From Spirochaetaceae bacterium (lineage in GTDB: Bacteria > Spirochaetota > Spirochaetia > Treponematales > Breznakiellaceae): a stretch of DNA of 10,359 bases. The DNA is taken from contig JAITGJ010000037.1 of the NCBI GenBank assembly GCA_031280705.1, forward strand, positions 1-10,359, in the 5' to 3' direction. Shown piece after piece: positions 1 to 6,402 of the stretch (positions are counted from its first letter, which is position 1; every line of letters starts with the position of its first letter). Both the position numbers and the translations under genes were made by a program. The notes below the pieces were generated by a model. That model had not been told where the DNA came from, made no database searches, and saw only the letters and a program-made list of their open reading frames with translations.

Positions 1-27
1 ATTGTATGGGACTCCCCGGGAGCACGG

Positions 28-54
28 GGCGTTTGCGGCTTTGACGCAAACGCC
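28..54. repeat. 10-bp perfect inverted repeat upstream of the VOC gene
   Basis: Arms GGCGTTTGCG (28-37) and CGCAAACGCC (45-54) are exact reverse complements around a 7-nt loop. The repeat ends 25 nt before the GTG start of the VOC gene and has no U-run after it, so it is not an obvious terminator. It could be an operator or a leader hairpin. The palindrome is certain; the role is not. Confidence 0.5.
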
Positions 55-79
55 GCCGCTTCAACATAGAGGACGCATA

Positions 80-490
80 GTGGAAACCGTTACCGGACTA
101 TCGGTCAATCTATTTGTCGCGGACAGTGAGGCCGCGCTCCGCTACTACCAAAATGCCTTTGGCGCCCAATGCACGGAGGAACATTTCTCCGGACGGGCAC
201 GGGGTGAAAAAAGCGCGCATTTTACCATCGGGGCGTTTCACTTTGCCATGGCGGACGAAAACCCCGCGCGGGGGTCAAAATCGCCGCTTGCCCTGGGCGG
301 CGTTTCCGCCTGTATCCAGCTTTATGTGCGCGATCTTGACGCCGCCGTTAACCGGGCCCTTACCGCCGGGGGAACCGTTTCCGCGCCGTGTACCGTGGAG
401 CGGCCCATCATGGAAATTCCGGATGGGACGCGGTTCTGTAATATCACCGATCCCTTTGGACACGTCTGGTCCCTGAGCGCGCGGGTCTAA
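80..490 (+). CDS. VOC superfamily protein (glyoxalase/PhnB-like)
   Basis: A 136-residue protein of the vicinal-oxygen-chelate fold, nearest in feel to the PhnB / glyoxalase-bleomycin-resistance group. Two half-domains can be seen: an N-terminal half beginning LSVNLFVADSEAALRYYQNAFGA (shown only as the family's strand-then-helix opening, residues 7-29), and a C-terminal half with the strand IQLYVRDLDAAVNRAL and the closing signature NITDPFGHVWSL. The DPFGHxW ending is typical of PhnB-like members. Start chosen at GTG 80 because GAGGA lies six bases upstream (69-73) and it leaves the domain at its usual length; a longer frame runs open to the window edge. The substrate cannot be told from sequence, since VOC proteins range from metal-dependent lyases to binding proteins. 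The gene is followed at once by a terminator, so it is probably not co-transcribed with recQ. Confidence 0.85.
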   Translation: METVTGLSVNLFVADSEAALRYYQNAFGAQCTEEHFSGRARGEKSAHFTIGAFHFAMADENPARGSKSPLALGGVSACIQLYVRDLDAAVNRALTAGGTVSAPCTVERPIMEIPDGTRFCNITDPFGHVWSLSARV

Positions 491-499
491 CCGCCCTCT

Positions 500-525
500 G
501 CCGGGCCTTTCCGGCTTTTTTTGTT
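500..525 (+). terminator. Rho-independent terminator after the VOC gene
   Basis: Stem GCCGG (500-504) and CCGGC (511-515) closes a 6-nt loop, extendable by one G-U pair, and is followed by seven T. It begins 10 bp after the VOC stop codon and separates that gene from recQ. Confidence 0.75.
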
Positions 526-638
526 TCCCTCTTTTCGTTTCCCATTGAAGCAAATTACGCGCGAACGCCCTAATAATGTGGACACACTGGACTTGTTCGG
601 AAACTTCCTTAAAACCGAAATGCAGGGAGGGGGCGTTT

Positions 639-2297
639 ATGGACGGCGATGAAGACGGTACGCTCTGGTTTCCATCCGGGCGGGAAACGGAGGGAGGCGA
701 GGCAGGCGGGGAGGACCCGCTCTCACGCGCCGTAACGGAACTATTCGGCCTTTCGTATCTGTTCCCCTATCAACGGCTCGTGGTGGCAAACATTTTGGAA
801 GCGGCCGAAGCGGCGGGGATCCCGCTCCGGTGGAACGGGGCGCAGGAGGCATTGCCGTTACCGGCATTGCCGTTACCGGCATTGCCGTTGCCGGCATTGC
901 CGTTGCCGGAAACGGGGCCGGCTCACGATACGGACCGCGGCGGAAAGGGCCGCCAGATTGTGATCCTCCCCACGGGAGCGGGTAAATCGCTCTGCTTCCA
1001 GCTTCCCGCCATGCTCCTTGACGGCGTAACGCTTGTTCTATACCCGATCCTTTCCCTGATGGCCGATCAGGAACGGCGGCTTCGGGAGCGGGGATTTTCG
1101 CCGGTACTGCTCCGGGGCGGGCAGAGCCGGGAGGAACGGGAAGTCATCTGGCAAAAAATACGCTCCGGTGAAAGCCGCTTCATCATCTCAAATCCGGAAA
1201 CGCTCCTTACCCCCGCCGTGCTGGAAAAACTACCCCGCCTTGGCATCGCGCATGTGGTGATTGACGAGGCGCACTGCGTAAGTGAATGGGGCGAAAGTTT
1301 CCGGCCCGCCTATCTTGAAATTGGGAACATTATCCGCGCGGCGAAAACGTCCGCCGGGACGGAACCCCTGGTAACGGCGTTTACCGCGACAGCGTCCGCA
1401 CCGGTATTGGAAAAAATTGAGCGGTATATTTTTTCCGGCGGGGAAAAGGCCCACCGGATTGTGGGAAATCCGGGGCGCGTCAATATCAGATACGCCGCGC
1501 TGGGGTGCCTGGTAAAAGACGCCGCGGTGCGGGACTGTATTTCAGGCGGCGGCCCGGGGATAAACGCGCGTTCGCAGACACTGCGGCCCGCCATTGTATT
1601 TTGCTCATCACGGGCGGGAACAGAAAAACTGTCGCGCTACCTCAGGGGCGCGCTTGACGACCGCGCCATACGGTTTTACCACGCGGGGCTTTCCCGGGAG
1701 GAAAAAGAAGCCGTGGAGGGGTGGTTTTTTGAGAGCGATAACGGCGTTCTGGTTTCCACCTGCGCCTATGGCATGGGCGTTGACAAGAGCAATATCAGAA
1801 CGGTGATACACCGGGACTGTCCGCCTTCGGTGGAGGCGTATTTGCAGGAATCGGGCCGGGCCGGGCGGGACGGGGAAGCGTCGTCGGCGATCCTTCTTTG
1901 GGGGCCTGAGGACGGCGCGGAAATGGCCCGCGCAAAAACACCGCTTGACCGCGCGCGGCTTGAATCGCTCCTGCGGTACGCCCGGAACGTTGGCCGCTGC
2001 CGCCGGGAAGCGCTGCTCGGCCTTCTTGATTACGAGGGCGAAGGGGAAACGGCGGAAACAAGATGCTGCGATGTATGTTCCGGTACGGCGCGCGGTTTGT
2101 ACCGGGAAGAGGAAGCGCTGATCGCGTTTTTCAGGAGAAACCGGCGGCGCTTTACGTTGATCGAAGCCGCAGAGACGCTCGCGCGGGACGGGCGCTGGTC
2201 CGCCGCGGAAAGCCGCCGCGCGCTTCGCGCCCTTATCCGGGAGGGAAAACTGCGGGAACTTGCGGGGCCGTTCTGGCAGAAGAAGCTTACCCCATAG
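639..2297 (+). CDS. recQ: RecQ-family ATP-dependent DNA helicase
   Basis: A 552-residue superfamily 2 helicase that unwinds DNA 3' to 5' in recombination repair and replication restart. Visible in order: Q-motif region (FPYQ, 42-45), Walker A PTGAGKS (111-117), motif II DEAH (209-212) followed by the RecQ-type loop CVSEWGESFRP, motif III TAFTATA (246-252), motif IV AIVFCSS (318-324), YGMGVDKSN (377-385), motif VI QESGRAGRDG (403-412), a cysteine cluster (C454, C476, C477, C480) and a C-terminal region resembling a winged helix. There is no room for an HRDC domain. Start at ATG 639 is preferred over an upstream frame because GGGAGG (625-630) lies eight bases before it. Odd: residues 71-91 between the Q motif and Walker A are a proline-leucine pentapeptide repeat encoded by a 15-bp tandem repeat, and the cysteine spacing differs from the usual CX16CX2CX2C. 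Weak promoter-like sequences lie at 545-577 but are not convincing. Confidence 0.95.
   Translation: MDGDEDGTLWFPSGRETEGGEAGGEDPLSRAVTELFGLSYLFPYQRLVVANILEAAEAAGIPLRWNGAQEALPLPALPLPALPLPALPLPETGPAHDTDRGGKGRQIVILPTGAGKSLCFQLPAMLLDGVTLVLYPILSLMADQERRLRERGFSPVLLRGGQSREEREVIWQKIRSGESRFIISNPETLLTPAVLEKLPRLGIAHVVIDEAHCVSEWGESFRPAYLEIGNIIRAAKTSAGTEPLVTAFTATASAPVLEKIERYIFSGGEKAHRIVGNPGRVNIRYAALGCLVKDAAVRDCISGGGPGINARSQTLRPAIVFCSSRAGTEKLSRYLRGALDDRAIRFYHAGLSREEKEAVEGWFFESDNGVLVSTCAYGMGVDKSNIRTVIHRDCPPSVEAYLQESGRAGRDGEASSAILLWGPEDGAEMARAKTPLDRARLESLLRYARNVGRCRREALLGLLDYEGEGETAETRCCDVCSGTARGLYREEEALIAFFRRNRRRFTLIEAAETLARDGRWSAAESRRALRALIREGKLRELAGPFWQKKLTP
851..910. repeat. 15-bp tandem repeat, 4 copies, inside recQ
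   Basis: Units at 851-865, 866-880, 881-895 and 896-910. The first two are identical (ATTGCCGTTACCGGC); the third and fourth change TTA to TTG, and the last ends GGA. The period is five codons and gives LPLPA repeats in the protein. Each junction carries the short palindrome CGGC-ATT-GCCG. Confidence 0.95.
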
Positions 2298-2311
2298 GCG
2301 CGGCAGACATA

Positions 2312-2346
2312 ACCGGCGCGTTACTCCGGTAAAGCGCCGGTCTTTT
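2312..2346. terminator. Shared hairpin between convergent recQ and the YaiI-family gene
   Basis: Perfect 8-bp stem ACCGGCGC (2312-2319) / GCGCCGGT (2334-2341) around a 14-nt loop, followed on the plus strand by CTTTT. It lies 14 bp past the recQ stop and covers the stop codon of the minus-strand YaiI-family gene. It is a good terminator for recQ and a weaker one in the other direction, where the T-run is poor. Confidence 0.65.
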
Positions 2347-2854
2347 GACGCGAAAGCCGGGTAAGCTCCCGGTCCAGGGCATCGGCAAAATTTTTAAGCT
2401 CCCGCTTTCCGTAGCGGTTTTTCCGCTCCGCCCCAAGCCCCGATTCAGCAAGGGCCACGAGAAAATTCCGGGTGGAAAGCCGTTCCCGGATCGCCTCACG
2501 GGTAAAAATTCCGCCCCGGTCATCAAGCGCGGCCACATTCTTTTCCAGAAGACGCTCCGCAAGCGGAATATCCCGCGTGATCACAAGGTCCCCCGGCGCG
2601 GCAAGCGCGACGATCCGGTTATCCGCCTCCCCTTCTCCCGGCGGACAGAGTTCCATGACCGCGCCGTTACCGGCGGCGGCATTTTTGGCGGCGTCTCCAG
2701 CGGCGGCGCCGGAAACGGCGGCGCCGAAAACGGCGATGCCGGGAATGGTCCGGTTCGCCGCGAAAACAGCGGGAATATCACGCCGCGCCGCGGTACGCAG
2801 TACAAGTTCCCGGGCGGGACGGGGGCAGGAATCGGCGTCTACCAGTATTTTCAC
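2321..2854 (-). CDS. yaiI: YaiI/YqxD family protein (UPF0178, DUF188)
   Basis: A 177-residue member of the YaiI/YqxD family, PIN-like proteins of unknown cellular role. Family marks: N-terminal VDADSCP (5-11), the middle segment GDLVITRDIPLAERLL (88-103) and the DDRGGIFTR block (111-119). The acidic residues D6, D8 and D95 are placed as in a PIN-like metal site; the family has no agreed function. The protein is about 25 residues longer than the usual 150 or so, and the extra length matches an alanine/glycine-rich stretch at about 37-61, made by a 15-bp-period repeat. It starts at GTG, and its GTGA overlaps the stop of the zapA-manA gene by 4 nt. I see no separate Shine-Dalgarno, so translation is probably coupled to the upstream gene. 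It is the last gene of the infC operon. Confidence 0.88.
   Translation of the reverse strand: MKILVDADSCPRPARELVLRTAARRDIPAVFAANRTIPGIAVFGAAVSGAAAGDAAKNAAAGNGAVMELCPPGEGEADNRIVALAAPGDLVITRDIPLAERLLEKNVAALDDRGGIFTREAIRERLSTRNFLVALAESGLGAERKNRYGKRELKNFADALDRELTRLSRQKTGALPE
2672..2746. repeat. Degenerate 15-bp-period repeat, 5 units, inside the YaiI-family gene
   Basis: Units of 15 bp at 2672, 2687, 2702, 2717 and 2732. The third and fourth differ by one base (GGCGGCGCCGGAAAC and GGCGGCGCCGAAAAC) and contain the palindrome GGCGCC. The 75 bp equal 25 codons, which is about the excess length of this protein over its family. Confidence 0.75.
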
Positions 2855-4563
2855 GGGAGCGCCGGGAACGGAAGCACTTCGCCGGGACCGGCGGCAAAGG
2901 CGGTAAAGGCCCCCGAAAGGTACGCCTCCCCCGGCGCGACAAAGGCGCTCTCCCCGGGGCTGAGCACAACATCATCCGTGCTGCCGGAAACGGAAAGGCG
3001 GGCCTCTCCCTGGGTTACCAGCACGATGGCCGGATACACGGGGACGCGGACGGATGCGTTGCGGCACTGCGTAATGGAAAGGGAAAATTCCCGGCAGGAA
3101 AGGGGATAAAAATACCAGTTGTCCGCGCCGGAACGGGCGGCCGCCTGAAGCGCCGCGGGCCGGTACGGGGCAAAGCGCAATATCGAAAGAAGTTCTTCCG
3201 TATCGACATGTTTTGAGGTAAGGCCGCCCCGGAGTACGTTGTCCGAATTGGCCTGAAGTTCAACGCCGAACCCTTCAAGATAGGCGTGAAGCATCCCCGG
3301 CGGCAAAAAAATTGCCTCCCCGCTTTTAAGGCGGATAAGGTTGAGGTAAAGCGGCGCGAGAATCCCCGCGTCTTCGGGGTACAGTTCCGCGATGCGCGCG
3401 GCGGCCCGCCATTCTTCCCGGTATTCACTCCAGGCTTCCTCAAGCTGGGGCGCCTGGGCCAGGGTATAAACCCCCAGATCGCGGCGGGTTTCCTTTTCCA
3501 TGCCCAAAAGCAGGGCAAGCATATCTTTAAGGCCATCATCTCCCAAAAGGGCGGTTTTAATATTTTCGAAAGCGGCCTTGAGGAGCGGGGAAGGCTTGAC
3601 CCCGCGTTCATCAGAGGTAAATTCTTCACCGCCAAACAGACCAAGGAGATGGATGATATCGTTCCGCTCCCTGAATCCGGCAAGGGCCCGGAAATCCCCC
3701 ATGGCGCAGAGCAGTTCCGGCTTGTGGTTCCGGTCGCGGTAATTCCGCGCGGCGTTTTCCAGAGGAATTCCGGCCCGGCTTTCGCGCTCAAAGCCCGCGC
3801 GGGCCGCCGCCAAATCAGGGTGAGCCTGAATGGAGAGGGGCCGTTCCGCGGCAAGAAGCTTAAAAAGGAAGGGAAGGCCGCCAAACGTCCGCTCAACACG
3901 TTCGCCAAGGTAAAAACCGGGCGCTTCGGCGATAACCGCGTCAAGGGGCCGCGTCTGTGCTCCGTCAACCACCCGCGAAGGCCCCGCCGGATGAACCCCC
4001 ATCCAGAGTTCCGCCCAGGGCTCCGCCGCCGCGTTTGCGCGGTTAAGGAGCCGCGGAATCCGCTGGACCGATCCCCAGGCGTAGTGCTTTATCGTGTTTT
4101 CCAGTTTGAAAAAGGGCCGGTATCTCCGTCTGTCTGCCGGGGCCGGCCCGCAGGGCACAGGCGGCAGAGAGGGACCCGTTCCGCCCGTGGAGCCGCCCGG
4201 CGATGCGTTTTCCGCACCGGGAAACGCGCCTCCTGGAGCGGCGTCAAACGGACCGGCCGCGCGGGAAAAAGCGGTATCGGCTTCTTCCGCGGGAAGCGCC
4301 GCGTCTATCCGGGAGATAAGGTCCAGCGCAAGGCGCTCGGCTTCATCGTCCTCGGCGCTCTTCCCCTTCTGCACTTCGTCGCAGAGCAAAAAACCCGTTA
4401 CCAGGGCGAGTTTCAGCGGATCCTGGAGGCCGGTTTTTTTGCGGGTATTTTCTATTTTGATACGGTAATAACTGAGGAGACTTTCAAGATACGTCTGATC
4501 TTCATCCGCGGAGATCGAAAAGGAGGTCCCCAATACATCAATACGGAGGTCGCTTTTCGCCAC
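2851..4563 (-). CDS. manA: ZapA domain fused to mannose-6-phosphate isomerase (ManA, type I)
   Basis: A 570-residue fusion. Residues 1-92 read as ZapA, the widely conserved protein that cross-links FtsZ filaments at the division ring: LRIDVLGTSFSI, then DEDQTYLESLLSYY and DPLKLALVTGFLLCDEV. Residues 93-150 are a loose Ala/Gly/Pro linker. Residues 151-570 are type I phosphomannose isomerase, which interconverts mannose-6-phosphate and fructose-6-phosphate: NTIKHYAWGS, AELWMG, LSIQAHP with zinc ligands Q246 and H248, HKPE with E283, LHAYLEG with H426, and DNVLRGGLTSKH. All expected zinc ligands are present. The start is GTG 4563, with AAGGAAG just upstream; that motif overlaps the stop of the preceding gene. 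No ATG lies near the domain junction, so a separate ManA start is not evident. The fusion may be real, or a sequencing error may hide a stop in the linker. Confidence 0.9.
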   Translation of the reverse strand: MAKSDLRIDVLGTSFSISADEDQTYLESLLSYYRIKIENTRKKTGLQDPLKLALVTGFLLCDEVQKGKSAEDDEAERLALDLISRIDAALPAEEADTAFSRAAGPFDAAPGGAFPGAENASPGGSTGGTGPSLPPVPCGPAPADRRRYRPFFKLENTIKHYAWGSVQRIPRLLNRANAAAEPWAELWMGVHPAGPSRVVDGAQTRPLDAVIAEAPGFYLGERVERTFGGLPFLFKLLAAERPLSIQAHPDLAAARAGFERESRAGIPLENAARNYRDRNHKPELLCAMGDFRALAGFRERNDIIHLLGLFGGEEFTSDERGVKPSPLLKAAFENIKTALLGDDGLKDMLALLLGMEKETRRDLGVYTLAQAPQLEEAWSEYREEWRAAARIAELYPEDAGILAPLYLNLIRLKSGEAIFLPPGMLHAYLEGFGVELQANSDNVLRGGLTSKHVDTEELLSILRFAPYRPAALQAAARSGADNWYFYPLSCREFSLSITQCRNASVRVPVYPAIVLVTQGEARLSVSGSTDDVVLSPGESAFVAPGEAYLSGAFTAFAAGPGEVLPFPALP

Positions 4564-4572
4564 GGGTCTTCC

Positions 4573-5028
4573 TTAAAAAATATCCAGTTCCGTCCCGCCG
4601 CCGGAAGCTTCCGTTTCCTCCGCCTCGTCAAAGATCAACGGCTCATCGGACTCTTCTTCCGCCGGGATGTTCACCACGGAAGCGGCGGCTGTCCCCTCAG
4701 TCCGCGCGGGATCGCCGGATTTGGCGGCTTCACCGGATTTGGCGGGCGCGGGAGGCGCGGCGGCGGACGGGGCGGCCTCACGCCGCGCGCCACCTTCCAC
4801 CGCGTCTTCAAACCGGCTTAGATTTTCCAGCGCGGAAATAATTCCTTCTTCAATACGGCTCTGATCTTCCCGGAAGCGGGCGATCAACACTTCAAGCTCA
4901 TCAATCCGCTTTTGGTACGTCTCCAGTTTTCCTTTAAGAAACGAATTTTCCTCTGTTACCCGGGTAACAATATCCAGCGCCCGGGAAACCCGGGATTCCA
5001 GCAGTTTGATTTGCTCAAGGCTGACCAT
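4573..5028 (-). CDS. Coiled-coil protein with acidic tail, ZapB-like (hypothetical)
   Basis: A 151-residue protein that I cannot name by family. Residues 3-75 are a long heptad-like helix (SLEQIKLLESRVSRAL, then VTEENSFLKGKLETYQKRID) expected to form a coiled coil. Residues 80-150 are low-complexity: an Ala/Pro/Lys stretch containing AKSGEA-AKSGDP (an imperfect 18-bp DNA repeat at 4714-4749), then a very acidic segment ending in ELDIF. There is no signal peptide or membrane segment, so it should be cytosolic. The start is ATG 5028, one base after the rplT stop (TAATATG), with a G-run as Shine-Dalgarno; a longer frame upstream would overlap rplT and is rejected. Its place directly before the ZapA domain, and its short coiled-coil make-up, suggest a division-ring partner like ZapB. 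That is inference from context, not homology. Confidence 0.75.
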   Translation of the reverse strand: MVSLEQIKLLESRVSRALDIVTRVTEENSFLKGKLETYQKRIDELEVLIARFREDQSRIEEGIISALENLSRFEDAVEGGARREAAPSAAAPPAPAKSGEAAKSGDPARTEGTAAASVVNIPAEEESDEPLIFDEAEETEASGGGTELDIF

Positions 5029-5029
5029 A

Positions 5030-5389
5030 TTACGCCCCCAACGCCGTTTTGGCCTGGGCAACAACCGCCCGGAAAGCCGCCTGATCCTCGACAGCCATAT
5101 TGGCAAGGGCCTTCCGGTTAAGCGTAACGCCCGCTTTTACCAAGCCCGCGATGAACCGGGAATAACTCAGTCCCTCGGCCCGGCACGCCGCGTTGAGCCG
5201 CGTGATCCACAACTGCCTGAAATCGCCCTTCCGGTCCTTCCGGTCCCGGTAGGCGTAAAACAGGGCCTTGGTAACGGCGTCTTTGGCGGTCTTGTAGTTT
5301 GAGTGCCGCCTGCCCCAATAGCCCCGCGCCAGCTTGAGTATTTTTTTACGATGATTCTTCCGTTTGGACCCGTCTACCGCTCTTGACAT
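5030..5389 (-). CDS. rplT: 50S ribosomal protein L20
   Basis: A 119-residue L20, the normal length, which binds 23S rRNA early in large-subunit assembly. Clear family blocks: RAVDGSKRKNHRKKILKLA near the N-terminus, GYWGRRHSNY (23-32), the YAYRDRKDRKGDFRQLWITR core, and LNAACRAEGLSYSRFI. It starts at ATG 5389 with AGGAG eight bases upstream. It follows rpmI by 27 nt in the standard infC-rpmI-rplT order. In other bacteria L20 represses its own operon by binding the leader or the infC-rpmI region; whether it does here is not shown. Confidence 0.98.
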   Translation of the reverse strand: MSRAVDGSKRKNHRKKILKLARGYWGRRHSNYKTAKDAVTKALFYAYRDRKDRKGDFRQLWITRLNAACRAEGLSYSRFIAGLVKAGVTLNRKALANMAVEDQAAFRAVVAQAKTALGA

Positions 5390-5416
5390 ATAATAACTCC
5401 TGTAGATTGATTGCCG

Positions 5417-5617
5417 TCAGCCATACGGCAGAAGATGCTTCCGGATAACCGCCACGTTATCGCCGGAAAGAATCCCGGCGTGGCGCAGATTCCGTTTCCG
5501 CTTGGCGGACTTTTTGGTCAGAATGTGGCGGAGGTTCTGTTTTTTGTACTTGACCTTTCCGCTCCCGGTAAAAGAATAACGCTTGGCCGCGCTCTTTTTT
5601 GTTTTCATTTTTGGCAT
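5417..5617 (-). CDS. rpmI: 50S ribosomal protein L35
   Basis: A 66-residue basic protein, normal length for L35. It opens with PKMKTKKSAAKRYSFTGSGK and carries the LRHILTKKSAKRKRNLR block and the DNVAVIRKHLLPY ending seen in this family. It sits between infC and rplT, four bases after the infC stop, with AGGGGTAAGG upstream of the ATG. It is a structural protein of the large ribosomal subunit. Confidence 0.98.
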   Translation of the reverse strand: MPKMKTKKSAAKRYSFTGSGKVKYKKQNLRHILTKKSAKRKRNLRHAGILSGDNVAVIRKHLLPYG

Positions 5618-5621
5618 CGCC

Positions 5622-6224
5622 TTACCCCTGTGTAACCGTATTTTCCACGGACGCCGCTTTCGGCTGCCCGCCGGACTGCCCGCCGGTTTTTCCGGCGGAC
5701 TGCGCGCCGGACCGGGAGGGCTTCGGGCTCAGCACCATGGACATGAACCGGCCTTCCATCGCCGGGGATTTGTCCATCACGTACTCCCCTTCAATCCGCT
5801 TCAAAACATCGTTCAATACATCCAGTCCCAGTTCCGTATGGGCAAGCTCCCGGCCCCGGAACCGTATCGTAACCTTGACCTTGTTGCCCTCGGCAAGAAA
5901 CTCCCGCACATGCTTCGACTTGAAATCCAGATCGTGATCGTCGATCTTCGGCTGCATCCGGATTTCCTTCAGCTTGAGCTGCTTCTGCTTTTTCCGGGAA
6001 TCCCGGACTTTTTTCTCGTTCTCGAACTTAAACTTGCCGTAATCCAGAATCTTGACCACCGGCGGGTTCGCCTGGGGCGCGACCTCTACCAGATCAAGGC
6101 CCGTGTCCCGCGCCAGCGTCAACGCTTCCGCCGTGGAGAGTACCCGCTGGTCCCCATCGTCCTGGATAAGACGGACCTCCCGCACCCGAATTTGTTCGTT
6201 AATCCGTAAATCCCTGTCCGCCAA
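5622..6224 (-). CDS. infC: Translation initiation factor IF-3
   Basis: A 200-residue IF-3, which binds the 30S subunit, prevents early 50S joining and rejects wrong start codons. N-domain: LRINEQIRVREVRLI and LDLVEVAP, followed by NPPVVKILDYGKFKFE. Then a lysine-rich linker (71-86) and the C-domain with KEIRMQPKIDDHDL and VKVTIRFRGRELAH, and the end MEGRFMSMVLSPKP. About 30 residues of Gly/Ser/Gln-rich tail follow the usual end. The start codon is TTG (6222-6224), decided by GAGGAGGG four bases upstream and by the fit to the family N-terminus; the ATG further up is out of frame. IF-3 genes often use a non-ATG start that IF-3 itself discriminates against. First gene of the minus-strand operon. 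Confidence 0.97.
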   Translation of the reverse strand: MADRDLRINEQIRVREVRLIQDDGDQRVLSTAEALTLARDTGLDLVEVAPQANPPVVKILDYGKFKFENEKKVRDSRKKQKQLKLKEIRMQPKIDDHDLDFKSKHVREFLAEGNKVKVTIRFRGRELAHTELGLDVLNDVLKRIEGEYVMDKSPAMEGRFMSMVLSPKPSRSGAQSAGKTGGQSGGQPKAASVENTVTQG

Positions 6225-6235
6225 CTGCCCTCCTC
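6222..6235 (-). promoter_or_regulatory. infC ribosome-binding site with TTG start
   Basis: GAGGAGGG (6228-6235, minus strand) lies directly before GCAG-type spacing and the TTG codon. A near-consensus site paired with a weak start codon is the arrangement expected for IF-3 self-control. Confidence 0.7.
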
Positions 6236-6308
6236 AAACATACGCCGCGCCCCGCGCAAAACACCCGCCCGGTGGTTTACCGGTAACGGGCCGCTCACGT
6301 TTTACGGC
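6225..6308 (-). promoter_or_regulatory. Leader of the infC operon
   Basis: About 84 nt separate the predicted start of transcription from the infC start. On the minus strand this holds a possible small hairpin CCGGT-AAACC-ACCGG (6269-6283 region) and the perfect 10-bp palindrome TTACCGGTAA (6277-6286). A short TTTT follows the GC-rich part, so a weak attenuator is possible, but the fold is not strong. In Bacillus this operon is controlled by L20 at its leader; here that is only an analogy. Confidence 0.35.
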
Positions 6309-6314
6309 GGTTTC

Positions 6315-6344
6315 ACTATATCCTAAGCCGCTTAGGTTTGTCTA
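6315..6344 (-). promoter_or_regulatory. Candidate promoter of the infC operon
   Basis: On the minus strand TAGACA (6339-6344) and TATAGT (6315-6320) each match the sigma-70 consensus at five of six positions, with an 18-bp spacer. It lies about 90 bp before infC, directly after the end of the cyclo-ligase gene. Confidence 0.6.
6322..6336. promoter_or_regulatory. 15-bp palindrome in the infC promoter spacer, candidate operator
   Basis: CCTAAGC, one central base, GCTTAGG: perfect 7-bp arms. It fills 15 of the 18 spacer bases between the -35 and -10 boxes, where a bound dimer would block RNA polymerase or re-align the boxes. The arms are less GC-rich than the surrounding DNA. Confidence 0.55.
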
Positions 6345-6361
6345 GAGGGATGTAAGCCACC

Positions 6362-6402
6362 GGACCGCGCTCGCGGACACCGCGCTCGCGGACACCGCGC
6401 CG
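6362..6402. repeat. 15-bp-period GC palindrome repeat just past the cyclo-ligase stop
   Basis: Two full copies of CGCGGACACCGCG (6372-6384 and 6387-6399) separated by CT, with a partial copy on the left. Each copy has self-complementary arms CGCGG/CCGCG. The cluster abuts the TAG stop of the cyclo-ligase gene (6403-6405) and is not in its coding frame. Confidence 0.9.

Noticed and set aside
851..910. CRISPR-like array
   Set aside because: Units are contiguous 15-bp tandem copies with no spacers, inside the recQ reading frame.
2345..3109. A 254-codon plus-strand frame opposite the YaiI and manA genes
   Set aside because: Low-complexity Gly/Arg/Ser composition, no family marks, fully antisense to recognisable genes.
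3286..4821. A 511-codon open frame on the plus strand opposite zapA-manA
   Set aside because: It is antisense to clear ManA, ZapA and coiled-coil coding sequence, shows no domain, and is arginine/glycine-rich as expected for a shadow frame in GC-rich DNA.
5028..5106. Longer N-terminus for the coiled-coil protein, starting inside rplT
   Set aside because: The extra 26 residues are arginine-rich rplT sequence in another frame, and the ATG at 5028 has the better ribosome site and spacing.
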